From: Rhizobium herbae
Lineage (GTDB): Bacteria; Pseudomonadota; Alphaproteobacteria; Rhizobiales; Rhizobiaceae
Length of the DNA: 64,000 nt
Direction of reading: 5' to 3'
NCBI RefSeq assembly: GCF_019511375.1
Contig: NZ_JAEUAO010000001.1
Location: 186,001 to 250,000 of the forward strand
Shown: positions 35,984 to 46,200 of the stretch, piece by piece
Numbering within the stretch: position 1 is the first letter of the stretch
Layout: every line of letters begins with the position of its first letter
The notes under the pieces: model-generated
What the model was told of the DNA's origin: nothing
The model's input: only the letters and a program-made list of their open reading frames with translations
Database searches by the model: none
Translations under genes and position numbers: made by a program

Positions 35984-36424
35984 TTACCAGGCGCCGGTAT
36001 TGCCCATCGACAGCCATGGCTCCTGCGGCGGCAGGTTTTCGCCCTTCTGCAGGATTTCGATCGATATGCCATCCGGTGAACGAACGAAGGCCATGTGCCC
36101 GTCGCGCGGCGGCCGGTTGATGGTGACGCCGTTATCCATCAGATGCTGGCAAGTGGCGTAGACATCATCGACCTCGTATGCCAGATGACCAAAGTTGCGG
36201 CCACCGGCATAGTCCTCGGTATCCCAATTATAGGTGAGTTCCAGGCAAGGGGACAATTCCGCTTTCGCATGGTCGAGATCGCCGGGGGCAGCAAGGAAAA
36301 CGAGGGTGAACCGGCCCTTTTCGTTCTCGTAGCGGCGGATTTCCACAAGACCGAAAAGCGTGCCATAAAAGTGAAGCGCCGCGTCCAGATCTTTGACGCG
36401 AACCATCGTGTGCAGATAACGCAT
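35984..36424 (-). CDS. gloA: Lactoylglutathione lyase (glyoxalase I)
   Basis: 146 residues from ATG 36424 ([20 protein letters not shown]); an earlier in-frame start at 36514 lacks support. The metal ligands correspond to His5, Glu62, His80 and Glu123, in [23 protein letters not shown] and SIEILQKG. The arrangement resembles E. coli Ni2+-type GloA. It converts the hemithioacetal of methylglyoxal and glutathione to S-lactoylglutathione. An AGGGAT ribosome site precedes the start. Confidence 0.95.
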   Translation of the reverse strand: MRYLHTMVRVKDLDAALHFYGTLFGLVEIRRYENEKGRFTLVFLAAPGDLDHAKAELSPCLELTYNWDTEDYAGGRNFGHLAYEVDDVYATCQHLMDNGVTINRPPRDGHMAFVRSPDGISIEILQKGENLPPQEPWLSMGNTGAW

Positions 36425-36620
36425 TGTAATATCCCTGTTTTGCTGAAGATGCGGTATATTTAGCCGCAAGTCAGCCAGAGGCAAGGCTTGAGAGCTAGCC
36501 TTGATCGACGGCAAATTTCATCCGAGGGCTTGCGCAATTGCGGCGGGACGATGTTATTCTGACCGTCAAGAATCAGTTAACCGTAATGAGTGTGACGCGT
36601 AAACGAGGGGCTGGCGGGCA

Positions 36621-37199
36621 ATGGCGGACAGGATTTCAGCGAAAGGCGTCACGCCGGACGAGGACATCGGCAACGATGCGCTTGATCTGATCGAGATTAC
36701 CGGTGTGATCAAGTGGTTCGATGTTGCCAAGGGGTTCGGTTTCATCGTCCCCGACAACGGCATGCAGGACGTGCTCGTTCATGTCACCTGCCTTCGCCGC
36801 GATGGTTATCAGACCGTACTCGAAGGCGCCCGTGTCGTTGCCCTGATCCAAAAGCGCGACCGCGGCTATCAGGCTTTCCGTATCCTGTCGATGGATCAGT
36901 CGACAGCGGTCCATCCGTCGCAACTGCCGCCGGTCAAGACACATGTTCAGGTGACGCCGACCAGCGGGCTGGAGCGGGTGCTCGTCAAATGGTTCAACCG
37001 CACCAAGGGCTTCGGTTTCCTGACGCGGGGCGATGGTACCGAGGACATCTTCATTCACATGGAAACGCTCCGTCGGTTCGGCCTTACCGAGCTGCGCCCT
37101 GGTCAGACTGTTCTGGTTCGCTTCGGCGATGGCGACAAGGGGCTGATGGCTGCCGAAATCCATCCGGACGTACCGGCACCGACCGGTCGGGCGCATTGA
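36621..37199 (+). CDS. Double cold-shock-domain protein
   Basis: 192 residues with two cold-shock domains, about residues 27-89 and 117-181. Each has the RNP1 and RNP2 motifs: KGFGFIVP and VLVHV in the first, KGFGFLTR and DIFIHM in the second. Double-domain Csp proteins of ~190 residues are typical of alphaproteobacteria (CspC/CspD of Caulobacter) and bind single-stranded nucleic acid, often in stationary phase. The stop codon overlaps the start of the DUF192 gene by 1 bp (TGATG), indicating coupling. Confidence 0.93.
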   Translation: MADRISAKGVTPDEDIGNDALDLIEITGVIKWFDVAKGFGFIVPDNGMQDVLVHVTCLRRDGYQTVLEGARVVALIQKRDRGYQAFRILSMDQSTAVHPSQLPPVKTHVQVTPTSGLERVLVKWFNRTKGFGFLTRGDGTEDIFIHMETLRRFGLTELRPGQTVLVRFGDGDKGLMAAEIHPDVPAPTGRAH

Positions 37200-37684
37200 T
37201 GCCGGTGCGTTTCTCGCGCCGTACCGGAAGCGCCCTTGCGGCGCTTTTTTTATGGCTGGTCCCGTCTTGCGCCTCTGCAGCCGAGCTCACCTTCGCCACG
37301 GAGCCCCTGCAGATCATCACCGCCGGCGGCAAGGTGCACAGGTTCACTGTCGAGTTGGCCGTTGATGGTGCCCAGCGTGCCCAAGGATTGATGAACCGAC
37401 GTCACATGCCACGAGACCGTGGCATGTTGTTCGATTTCGGCGAGACGCGCCAGGTGATGATGTGGATGAAGGACACCTATCTTCCGCTCGACATGCTGTT
37501 CATCGCCAGAGACGGCGAGGTCAAGACCGTGCGCGAAAACGCCGTGCCCCTGTCCGAATCCATTATCGCCTCGCGCGTCCCGGTCGCTTTCGTTCTCGAA
37601 TTGAACGCCGGCACCGTCAGCCGTCTCGGCATCGCCCCGGGCGACATCGTCGACAGCCAGCATATATCCGCGGCAAAGCCTTGA
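37199..37684 (+). CDS. DUF192 family exported protein
   Basis: 161 residues starting at ATG 37199. A signal peptide with a twin-Arg-like MPVRFSRRTGSALAALFLWL start ends near SCASAAE. The DUF192 core follows: FTVELAVDGAQRAQGLMNRR, MLFDFGETRQVMMWMKDTYL, PLDMLFI and the C-terminal GTVSRLGIAPGDIV. The family is widespread, secreted and of unknown function. Its pairing with a cold-shock gene is conserved in rhizobia in my recollection. The start overlaps the upstream stop. Confidence 0.88.
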   Translation: MPVRFSRRTGSALAALFLWLVPSCASAAELTFATEPLQIITAGGKVHRFTVELAVDGAQRAQGLMNRRHMPRDRGMLFDFGETRQVMMWMKDTYLPLDMLFIARDGEVKTVRENAVPLSESIIASRVPVAFVLELNAGTVSRLGIAPGDIVDSQHISAAKP

Positions 37685-37723
37685 AACAGCATTCGTGCAT
37701 GCGTTGATTGCACAATTTAGCTG

Positions 37724-37752
37724 TTGCAGGGGCAAGGGTAAGCGTGTATCTC
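37724..37752 (+). promoter_or_regulatory. Sigma-70-type promoter of tRNA-Pro
   Basis: TTGCAG, 17-bp spacer, TATCTC. It lies about 19 bp upstream of the tRNA 5' end. The -35 hexamer is the same as that of tRNA-Glu copy 1. Confidence 0.6.
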
Positions 37753-37770
37753 CGCGTCATCGATGGGTCA

Positions 37771-37847
<77 letters not shown>

Positions 37848-38088
37848 TCGAATTCTTCCTTTCAGTGTTGATGCTGGTTGAGCCGTTGTTTCGGCGCGGA
37901 ACCCATTTGGGCACCACTGGGTGCCGCCGTGGAACGCTCTCTGCCGCTAAGCCACGAAGGCCCGTAAAATCGGCGGATATATCGCCGGAAGGTCATTCCG
38001 TTTTGATCCATTCTGCGCTATGGCAATGCGCAGCGACCGGCAGCAGAGATTCCGGCGTGACGGAACGAAGGTGGAGACCGCTCAAGAC

Positions 38089-38394
38089 ATGTCCGCGAAA
38101 ATCTATCGACCCGCAAAAACCGCCATGCAGTCGGGCAAAGCCAAGACGCATTTGTGGGTTCTTGAGTTCGATCAGGAAAAGCCGCGCACGATCGACCCGA
38201 TCATGGGCTATACGAGTTCGGCCGACACCCGCCAGCAGGTCAAGCTGACCTTCGAGACCGCTGAGCAGGCGATTGCCTATGCCGAACGCAACGGCATCGA
38301 CTACCGCGTCATCGCGCCGAAGGAAGCGACCCGCAAGAACGTGTCCTACAGCGATAATTTCCGGTTCAGCCGCACGCAGCCCTGGACTCACTGA
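38089..38394 (+). CDS. NDUFS4-like accessory subunit of NADH dehydrogenase
   Basis: 101 residues from ATG 38089 (MSAKIYRPAKTAMQSGKAKT); an earlier in-frame start at 38020 lacks a ribosome site. The sequence HLWVLEFDQEKPRTIDPIMG then TFETAEQAIAYAERNGIDY and SYSDNFRFSRTQPWTH matches the 'ETC complex I subunit conserved region' family, the alphaproteobacterial homologue of mitochondrial NDUFS4/AQDQ. It joins the matrix arm of complex I. The nuo operon is not in the window. It lies between tRNA-Pro and tRNA-Arg. Confidence 0.92.
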   Translation: MSAKIYRPAKTAMQSGKAKTHLWVLEFDQEKPRTIDPIMGYTSSADTRQQVKLTFETAEQAIAYAERNGIDYRVIAPKEATRKNVSYSDNFRFSRTQPWTH

Positions 38395-38436
38395 CGCCAG
38401 GCTGCCAGTTTCCCGAGGTCAAGGCCTCCAACAAGC

Positions 38437-38513
<77 letters not shown>

Positions 38514-38819
38514 AAAACACTTGGAAAACAGGGTATTGAGTTGAGCTCTTGCGGAGTGAGGTTAGGCGGCCGATCGCCACGTAGCTGATTCTCCCGTTTT
38601 CGCCGCAACTCATGGTCCCGACGGTGTACGCATCATCGCGTTTGCGGGGCAAGCACCCGCTTCCGCTCGCAGATCGAGAAGACGTCGGTATCTGGATGCA
38701 CGGCAACGAGATTCGTGTGCCACCGGCACAAACCGCAAAAATTATCTCAATTTGGTTGCAATTGGCCGGTTACAGCTTGGCACCCGCCTGTTGATGCCGA
38801 TTTTTCAAAAGGAAACTCC
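38514..38819. other. Intergenic region upstream of ddl
   Basis: 306 bp. No gene, hairpin or repeat that I can defend. The last 15 bp contain the AAAAGGA ribosome site of ddl. Confidence 0.4.
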
Positions 38820-39893
38820 ATGGCCTCCAAATTGCGAGTAGCCGTTCTCTTTGGCGGACAATCCGCCGAACATGACGTTTCGATCCTTTCCGCCCGCAAC
38901 GTCGTCAAGGCCATCGACGCAGCCAAATACGAGGTCATGCCGATCCTTATCGATCGGGCCGGACAATGGTTGCTGATCGAACTGCTGGATGGGGATTTGC
39001 CGGCCTCCGTGGCCTATGTCGGGACAAAGGTCTGCTTGCTGCCCGGTGGGCGCGGTCGTCTTGTCGCCGTCGAAGGCTCCGCCGTCTCCCGCGAACTGCC
39101 GGCGATCGATATCGTGTTTCCCGTTCTGCACGGATTGCACGGCGAGGACGGGTCCGTACAGGGGCTGGCTCAGATTGCAGGGGTTCCCCTGGTCGGCTGC
39201 GGTATCCTGGGGTCGGCCATAGCCATCGATAAGGACATGGCCAAACGCCTCTTGCGCGAGGCGGGTCTACCGGTCGCCCGTTCCATCGCCGTTAGACCTG
39301 GCGAGCACCTGGTGTTCGACGAGGTCAGCAAGGCTCTCGGATCGACGCTTTTCGTGAAGCCCGCGCGCCAAGGCTCGTCGGTAGGGGTCAGCAAAGCGCG
39401 CACCGGCAGCGAATTTCATGACGCGCTCGGCGAGGCGTTCAGGTTTGATACGAAGGTTCTCGTGGAGGAGTTCGTCCAGGCTCGCGAGATTGAATGCGCG
39501 GTTCTTGAGAACCCCGACGGAACGCTCGTGGTCTCGGTCCCCGGCGAGATCGTGACGGGCGAGGGGCACGGATTCTATACGTATGAAGCAAAATATCTCG
39601 ACGAAAAGGGTGCCACCATAAACATCCCGGCGCCGCTTCCCGAACCGACGGCGCGACAGTTGCAGGACATGGCGAGACAAGCATTCATCGCGCTGGGCTG
39701 CGAGGGGCTAGCCCGCGTCGATTTTTTCGTCCGGCCGGACATGACAGTCCTTATCAATGAAATCAACACCATGCCGGGATTCACCGATATCAGCATGTAC
39801 CCCAAAGCAATGGCGGCGACCGGAACGTCTTACCCTGAACTCATTGACCGGCTGATCGAGCACGGACTGGCGAGAGCCAGACGGGCCCTCTGA
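38820..39893 (+). CDS. ddl: D-alanine--D-alanine ligase
   Basis: 357 residues from ATG 38820, 6 bp after AAAAGGA. It begins RVAVLFGGQSAEHDVSILSA, the Ddl signature. ATP-grasp elements follow: FVKPARQGSSVGVSK, the omega loop GHGFYTYEAKYLD, and RVDFFVRPDMTVLINEINTM holding the metal ligands. The enzyme makes the D-Ala-D-Ala dipeptide for peptidoglycan. The EHDVS and lysine-type omega region (Y..K) fit a D-Ala rather than D-Lac ligase. Rhizobia also carry ddlB in the mur-fts cluster, so this is probably a second, stand-alone copy. Confidence 0.95.
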   Translation: MASKLRVAVLFGGQSAEHDVSILSARNVVKAIDAAKYEVMPILIDRAGQWLLIELLDGDLPASVAYVGTKVCLLPGGRGRLVAVEGSAVSRELPAIDIVFPVLHGLHGEDGSVQGLAQIAGVPLVGCGILGSAIAIDKDMAKRLLREAGLPVARSIAVRPGEHLVFDEVSKALGSTLFVKPARQGSSVGVSKARTGSEFHDALGEAFRFDTKVLVEEFVQAREIECAVLENPDGTLVVSVPGEIVTGEGHGFYTYEAKYLDEKGATINIPAPLPEPTARQLQDMARQAFIALGCEGLARVDFFVRPDMTVLINEINTMPGFTDISMYPKAMAATGTSYPELIDRLIEHGLARARRAL

Positions 39894-40055
39894 TCGGAGG
39901 AACCGGCTGCGGCAGTCGGCAGTGTGCGGACGGTCTCTAGCCGGACACCTTAATTGCAAAATGAGATCACGGCCGCAGCATCGGAGGAATGCCGACCGGC
40001 CAGGCTCGCTCGATGCCGTGTTGGAACCAAGTTTTCGCCGGCGCGTTCTGCGGCC

Positions 40056-40592
40056 ATGGACCAGATTTTAGCCGACATCTTTCCCGCGACGCAAATTCCC
40101 TACCCGGTCATCATCGCCCGCTTCTGCGGCGCGATTTTCTTTGGCGGACTGATCGGTTTCGAACGGGAGGCGCGGGACAAGGCGGCAGGTTTGCGCACCC
40201 ATATACTTATCAGCCTTGCCTCCGCCGTCTTTGCGATTATCTCGATCGAAAGCGCGCATATGCCTGGGCTTTCCGACGCGCAGGTCCGCATTGACCCGCT
40301 GCGGGTTGTCGAGGCGGTAACGGCCGGGGTGGCCTTCCTTGCGGCCGGCACAATTATTCTCTCGCAAGGGGAGGTGCGGGGCCTGACCACCGGTGCCGGA
40401 ATGTGGCTTGCAGGGGCAATCGGCCTCGCACTCGGCTTCGGCCACTGGCTGATCGCGGCGTTTGCGCTCGCGGCCGGGTTGACGGTGCTTTATGCCGTTG
40501 GAAAGCTCGAAAATGCCTATAAATCGAATCGGCCGCCAGCCGCGGAGCCGGAGATGAGCCGTAACGACAACAAGAGCCGGCAGGCCAAATGA
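40056..40592 (+). CDS. MgtC/SapB family membrane protein
   Basis: 178 residues from ATG 40056 (MDQILADIFPATQIPYPVII). Family blocks are FCGAIFFGGLIGFEREARDK then AAGLRTHILISLASAVFAI, and TTGAGMWLAGAIGLALGFG. Four or five membrane helices are expected, with a short charged C-terminal tail instead of the ACT-like domain of Salmonella MgtC. MgtC proteins support survival at low Mg2+ and modulate the F1Fo ATPase in some pathogens; members without the C-terminal domain have less certain roles. Confidence 0.88.
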   Translation: MDQILADIFPATQIPYPVIIARFCGAIFFGGLIGFEREARDKAAGLRTHILISLASAVFAIISIESAHMPGLSDAQVRIDPLRVVEAVTAGVAFLAAGTIILSQGEVRGLTTGAGMWLAGAIGLALGFGHWLIAAFALAAGLTVLYAVGKLENAYKSNRPPAAEPEMSRNDNKSRQAK

Positions 40593-40628
40593 AAAAAACG
40601 GACCGAAGGCATTTCTGCCGTTCGGCCC
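40592..40628 (-). terminator. Orphan minus-strand terminator
   Basis: On the minus strand GGGCCGAA-C-GGCA, loop GAAA, TGCC-TTCGGTCC, a 12-bp stem, followed by GTTTTTTTC. It has the form of a strong Rho-independent terminator, but no annotated minus-strand gene feeds it (see findings). Confidence 0.75.
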
Positions 40629-40745
40629 GTCCGGCAAAGTGGCGGATAGGGGGAATGTTCAGACATCCACAGGCTGACCAGCGCTGCGAATGGGAGGTCT
40701 CTTACCGCCCCATCATGCCCGATCGCCGATGTTTCATTTGACAAA

Positions 40746-41747
40746 ATGCGCGGAAGATTTGACATTTTTGCCATGCCGCAAAAAGAGCCTCCCGAACACT
40801 GCGTCGCCGTCGTCATCGTCGTCCTGCCCGAATCGTCGATCATGTCGCTCGCCTCGGTGCTGGACCCGATGCGGGCTGCAAATCGCGTCGCAGGAAAGGC
40901 GCTGTTCCGCTGGAAGATTCTTTCTCCCGATGGCGAGCCGGTTCTTCTGACCTGCGGTGTGTCGATCGCCGTGGACGGCCGTTTTACGTCCCGCGCGGCG
41001 GGCGATTTTCTGCTGGTGATCGGCGGGTTCAATCTCGAGCGTCACGCGGGAAAGACGTTCATCGCCGCCCTGCAAGCCTGCGCCCGGCATTTTGCCGTCG
41101 TGGCCGGCATCGAATCCGGCTGCTGGCTGCTGGCGCGCTCCGGCCTCGTCAACGGTCGGTCGGCAACGGCGCATTGGGAGGAGCTCGAGGATTTCGCGCT
41201 GACCTTTCCGGATGTTTCGGTCAAGGCCGACCGCTTCGTCACCGACGGCAAATTCTGGACTTCGGGCGGCGCGTCGCCGACCTTCGACATGATGCTGCAC
41301 ATGATCCGGCAGCGATTCGGCTCAGCCGTCGCGCTCGATGTGGCGAGCATCTTCGTCTACGACGAGACGCATGCCGCGTCGGATGCGCAGCCGCTGGTCT
41401 CGCTCGGCCGCATGGAGGCGCTCGATCCGGACCTTGCCCGGGCCATCCGGCTGATGGAGCGCACGCTCGACCGGCCACTGTCGATCGCAGCACTCGCCCT
41501 GCGCGCCGGTCAATCCCGCCGCAAACTGGAAACGCGTTTCGCCAAGGCGCTCGGCATCAGCCCCGGCAGCTACTATCTGCGGCTTCGTCTGCAGGCGGCC
41601 CATCGTCTCGTCAGCGATACGGAATTGAGCGTCCGCGACGTTGCCCTTCGCAGTGGCTTCGACAGCCTGTCCGCCTTCTCCCGCGCCTTCAGGCATCAAT
41701 ACGGCGAAAGCCCCTTGAAATTGCGCCGGGGAAGAGGGCGTCAATGA
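40746..41747 (+). CDS. GlxA-family transcriptional regulator (DJ-1/PfpI plus AraC)
   Basis: 333 residues; a second ATG at 40773 (MPQKEPPEHCVAVVIVVLPE) is an alternative start since neither has a strong ribosome site. The N-terminal DJ-1/PfpI domain has the elbow AGIESGCWLLARSGLVNGRS and TAHWEELEDFA. The C-terminal AraC domain has two helix-turn-helix units: PLSIAALALRAGQSRRKLET and LSVRDVALRSGFDSLSAFSR then AFRHQYGESP. GlxA-type regulators in rhizobia control catabolism of quaternary amines or other compounds. The regulated target is not evident here; no transporter or catabolic genes adjoin. Confidence 0.9.
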   Translation: MRGRFDIFAMPQKEPPEHCVAVVIVVLPESSIMSLASVLDPMRAANRVAGKALFRWKILSPDGEPVLLTCGVSIAVDGRFTSRAAGDFLLVIGGFNLERHAGKTFIAALQACARHFAVVAGIESGCWLLARSGLVNGRSATAHWEELEDFALTFPDVSVKADRFVTDGKFWTSGGASPTFDMMLHMIRQRFGSAVALDVASIFVYDETHAASDAQPLVSLGRMEALDPDLARAIRLMERTLDRPLSIAALALRAGQSRRKLETRFAKALGISPGSYYLRLRLQAAHRLVSDTELSVRDVALRSGFDSLSAFSRAFRHQYGESPLKLRRGRGRQ

Positions 41748-41855
41748 CCGGCTGATGCGCGCGACGTCCTTTTATTTCCCACGTCAGGACTCCGCCAATG
41801 CATCCTTTCTTCTCCAGCCGCGTTGTCTAGCCGTAAAAAGGCATAAGGATCGGTC

Positions 41856-42221
41856 ATGATGCAGGGCGGGGGTAAAACAGGCGGCAACAGGAAACATTCC
41901 GGCCGTCGAAATGAACTTGAAGAGTATTTCGCAGAGCTAGGCGATGATCCGGTCGAGCGAGACGCGGGCTTTCAACAGCCCGAAGTCTCCAACACGGGCG
42001 GCGCTCAGGAAGACCTGCGCCGACTGAAAGCCTATGTGTCTTATCTTGGAAGCCGCATATCGGAACTCCCGGAGTCACGCTTAGTTGCACCGGCGCGCCA
42101 GCGCCCGAACTATGCCGCCATGACAGCCGGTCTAGCCACCGTATTGATGGTCGGTATCGCGGCGGTCTTTGCCACGCGGGTTCTCAGAGATCTGACCCCG
42201 GTCGGGCGGCCTCGCCGATGA
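41856..42221 (+). CDS. Hypothetical C-tail-anchored membrane protein
   Basis: 121 residues starting MMQGGGKTGGNRKHSGRRNE, with AAGGA 6 bp upstream. The first ~85 residues are soluble and charged, including LEEYFAELGDDPVERDAGF and DLRRLKAYVSYLGSRISELP. A single C-terminal helix (AAMTAGLATVLMVGIAAVFA) is followed by RVLRDLTPVGRPRR. This is the layout of a tail-anchored protein. Not recognised. Confidence 0.65.
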   Translation: MMQGGGKTGGNRKHSGRRNELEEYFAELGDDPVERDAGFQQPEVSNTGGAQEDLRRLKAYVSYLGSRISELPESRLVAPARQRPNYAAMTAGLATVLMVGIAAVFATRVLRDLTPVGRPRR

Positions 42222-42318
42222 TGTGTTCGGGTCCGGGTATTCGCGCTCGCCGGAGGAAGGCCATGCCGACTCGGGTCAGCGGCGCTGCACCGGCTCTCGA
42301 AAACTCACGACAGCAATG

Positions 42319-42945
42319 TCAGATCGGGGTCGGGCTGTCCGGAGCGTCGCCTTCAACCGCTCCTGGCAGGCCGAATTCCAGCCGCGCGTTTGCAAAGTCT
42401 AGATCAAGCACCTCAAGCAGTTTCTCGCCGAATGCTGCAGTCTCCTTGGTTGCGTCAGACCACTTAAAAAGACGCCCATCCTGTAAAGACAGGACAGCAA
42501 AATCGTCAGGTCGGCTTTCGACAGGATGGCGGTTCGCTACCATGCAGAGAGATGCATTTACCAGTCCAGCGCTCAAAGCTTGGCGTGTGTTCCAGAGGTG
42601 GACTGCTGTGCGACGGCCGTTCAACTCGATGAGGAAGTTCGGCGTAAACTCAACCTTGAAAAGTCCCTTGGGGCTGCTGAACACGAAACTCTCGCAAGCC
42701 GAGAGGTCGCCGAGGTTCTTCTGTCTCCAGTCGAAGAATTGGCGGAGCCCGCGAATGGCAGACTCACGCTCGGCTCTTTTGCCGATCTCAGCCGTCGACG
42801 CTAACGCTTCCTGAAGGCCGAGATTTTCGAATGCGATTCGCTGAACGCGTTGCCGAAGGCTTTTGTGAAAATCATACCCGCCACTGCTCGGACGAAAGCG
42901 GTCGCGTACAAGGCGTTTCTGCGGCTTGGGATTGGCATTGATCAA
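42319..42945 (-). CDS. Hypothetical protein, unknown family
   Basis: 208 residues when read from a TTG at 42945 (MINANPKPQKRLVRDRFRPS). The open frame continues ~15 codons further upstream without ATG, GTG or TTG, so the true start is unclear and the 5' end may be lost. The sequence looks like a folded protein (FVFSSPKGLFKVEFTPNFLI, FGEKLLEVLDLDFANARLEF) without signal or membrane segment. Its codon use is less GC3-biased than that of its neighbours, which suggests recent gain. It lies in a short patch between a tail-anchored gene and nrdJ. No family recognised. Confidence 0.55.
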   Translation of the reverse strand: MINANPKPQKRLVRDRFRPSSGGYDFHKSLRQRVQRIAFENLGLQEALASTAEIGKRAERESAIRGLRQFFDWRQKNLGDLSACESFVFSSPKGLFKVEFTPNFLIELNGRRTAVHLWNTRQALSAGLVNASLCMVANRHPVESRPDDFAVLSLQDGRLFKWSDATKETAAFGEKLLEVLDLDFANARLEFGLPGAVEGDAPDSPTPI

Positions 42946-43247
42946 TTTTAGAAAGCGGAAAATCCGAACTTGGGCACTTGGCTCATATTGCTGAATTCCT
43001 ATGGTCTATTGATCTGAAGTGACTCCCGCGATCCCTGAACTACTTCTTGTTTTGTTTGGCCTCCCAGGCAGGGCAACCCCGCCTGGGACATTCTTTGAGT
43101 TGGTGCCTATGGCGACCCGGATTTCACCAATCACCGCATCGAGCACCCGAAGGCCAGTTTTTGCTTCAAGTCTGGCCAATTTGGAGCCGGATTGGCCAGA
43201 AATGGCTTCGGTTCCTCAGTTGTTGTTGTTGTTATCAAGCACAGGTA
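42946..43247. other. Intergenic region downstream of nrdJ
   Basis: 302 bp. It contains an inverted repeat CCCAGGC...GCCTGGG (about 43064-43088) and a run of five GTT repeats near 43216-43230. The hairpin could stop nrdJ transcripts but has no T run. Nothing else recognised. Confidence 0.4.
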
Positions 43248-46200
43248 TCAGCTGCAGCCGCTCGTCGCTCCACACGTGTCGCACTTCTCGCAGGTCCCGT
43301 TGCGGACCATCGTGAAGTTCTGGCATTCCGAGCACATGTTGCCCGTATAGCCTTGAGCGATCGAGCGGATGCGGCGTTCGGCTTCCAGCTTCTTGGCGTC
43401 GGACTTGGCAGCGGCGGCTTCGGCTGCGGCCTTGTCGGAGAAGAGGGCGGTCACGTCGGGTTCGGCCTCTTCCGCGATCTCTTCGGCCAGTTCGGCGGCG
43501 CGTTCCTCGTAGTCGCGCTTGAAGGCGACGATTTCGGAGGTCGAGACCGCGGCGGCCGGCTCGAGCTTGCGGGCGGCGGAGCCGGCGAACGCCGTTACAT
43601 TGGCGCCGCCGGAGGCTTTGGCGGGTGCCGCGGTTGCAGCCCCCTTCGGCTCGCCGGAAGCGCGGTCGATCTGGCCGCCGGAGACGAGGGTCGGCTTGTG
43701 GCCGCGGGTCCAGCCGGTCGAGATCAGGTTGGTCTTGCCTTCCTGGATACCCTTGCCGAGCGCCGTGTTGGAGAAGTCGGACGTGTCGACATGCGCGAGG
43801 TCGTGGCGGTTCAGGTAGGAGACGGCGAGTTCGCGGAACACGTAGTCGAGGATCGAGGTTGCGTTCTTGATCGCGTCGTTGCCCTGCACCATGCCGGCCG
43901 GCTCGAACTTGGTGAAGGTGAAGGCCTCGACATATTCCTCCAGCGGCACGCCGTATTGAAGCCCAAGCGAAATCGCAATGGCGAAATTGTTCATCATCGC
44001 GCGGAAGGCAGCGCCTTCCTTGTGCATGTCGATGAAGATCTCGCCAAGGCGGCCGTCGCCGAACTCGCCGGTGCGCAGATAGACCTTGTGGCCGCCGACG
44101 ATCGCCTTCTGGGTATAGCCCTGGCGGCGGTTCGGCAGCTTTTCACGCTCTCGGGTGACCCGCTCGATCACACGCTCGATGATCTTCTCCGTGACGGTGA
44201 CTGCCTGTGCGGCGGCCGGGGCCTGGATGAAGTCCTCCATGGCATCCTCGTCGTCCTCGTCCTCGATCAGCGAGGCGTTGAGCGGCTGGGAGAGCTTCGA
44301 GCCATCGCGGTAAAGGGCGTTGGCCTTCAGCGCCAGCTTCCACGAGAGCATGTAGGCGGCCTTGCAATCCTCGACGGTCGCCTCGTTCGGCATGTTGATC
44401 GTCTTGGAGATCGCGCCCGAGATGAACGGCTGGGCCGCCGCCATCATGCGGATATGGCTTTCGACCGAGAGATAGCGCTTGCCGATCTTGCCGCAGGGAT
44501 TGGCGCAATCGAAGACCGGCAGGTGCTCGGCCTTGAGGAACGGCGCGCCTTCCAGCGTCATCGCACCGCAGACATGGATGTTGGCGGCCTCGATGTCCTT
44601 CTTCGAGAACCCGATATGCTCGAGCAGGTTGAAGCTCATGTCGGCGAGCTGCTCGTCGGAGACTTTCAGCGCGCCCTTGAGGAAGTCGGCGCCGAGCGTC
44701 CACTGGTTGAAGACGAACTTGATGTCGAAGGCAGCCTTGGTGGCGGCGTTGATCGCCTCGATCTTGTCGTCGGTAAAGCCCTTGGCCCGCAGCGAGCCGG
44801 GGTTGATGCCGGGCGCCTGGTTGATGTTGCCGTGGCCGACGGCATAGGCCTCGATCTCGGCGATCTGGCTTTCCGAATAGCCGAGCGTGCGCAGCGCTTC
44901 AGGAACGGCGCGGTTGATGATCTTGAAGTAGCCGCCGCCGGCGAGCTTCTTGAACTTGACGAGGGCGAAATCGGGCTCGATGCCGGTCGTGTCGCAATCC
45001 ATGACAAGGCCGATCGTGCCGGTCGGCGCGATGACGGAGACCTGGGCGTTGCGGTAGCCGTGCTGTTCGCCGAGTGCCACGGCCTTGTCCCAGGCCGCCT
45101 TGGCATGGGCGATCAGGTCGGCATCCGGGCAATCGCCATGGACAAGGGCAACCGGCTCGACCGAGAGCTTCTCATAGCCCTGGGTTTCGCCGAAGGCGGC
45201 GCGGCGATGATTGCGCATGACGCGCAGCATGTTGTCGCGGTTCGGCTTGAAGCCCGGGAAGGGGCCGAGCTTGGCGGAGATTTCCGCCGAGGTTGCATAG
45301 GAAACGCCGGTCATGATGGCGGTCAGCGCACCGGCAATCGCCCGGCCTTCCTTCGAATCGTAGGGAATGCCCGCCGACATCAACAGGCCGCCGATATTGG
45401 CGTAACCCAGGCCGAGCGTGCGGTACTCATAGGAGAGCTCGGCGATTTCGCGCGAGGGGAACTGCGCCATCATCACCGAGATTTCGAGCACCAGCGTCCA
45501 CAGACGCACGGCATGCTCGTAGTCGGCGATATTGATGTTCTTGGTGGCGGCGTCCTTGAACTGCAAGAGGTTCAGCGAGGCGAGATTGCAGGCCGTGTCG
45601 TCGAGGAACATGTATTCCGAGCACGGATTGGATGCGCGGATGGGGCCGGCGGCCGGGCAGGTGTGCCAATCGTTCATCGTGGTGTTGAAGTGCAGGCCCG
45701 GATCGGCCGACGCCCAGGCGGCGTAGGAGATCGATTCCCAGAGATCCCGCGCCTTCAGCGTCTTCATCACCTTGCCGTCCTTGCGGGCGGTCAGGTTCCA
45801 GTCCCCGTCATTTTCTACCGCGCGCAAGAAATCGTCCTTGAGCGAGACGGAATTGTTGGAATTCTGACCGGAGACCGTGAGGTAGGCTTCCGAATCCCAG
45901 TCGGTGTCGTAGGTCTTGAACTCGATGTCCTTGTAGCCCTGCTTGGCGAACTGGATGACGCGCTGGACGTAGTTTTCAGGAACCTGGTCCTTCTTGGCCG
46001 CCTTGATTTCGCGCTTGAGGGCAGGGTTCTCGGCAGGGTCGAAGCAGGCGTCGTTGTCACCGGAGCAATTGACGCAGGCCTTCATGATCGCCTTCAGGTG
46101 CTTGGCGACGATCTTCGAGCCGGTGACGAGGGCTGCGACCTTCTGCTCTTCCTTGACCTTCCAGTTGATGTATTCCTCGATATCGGGATGGTCGATATCG

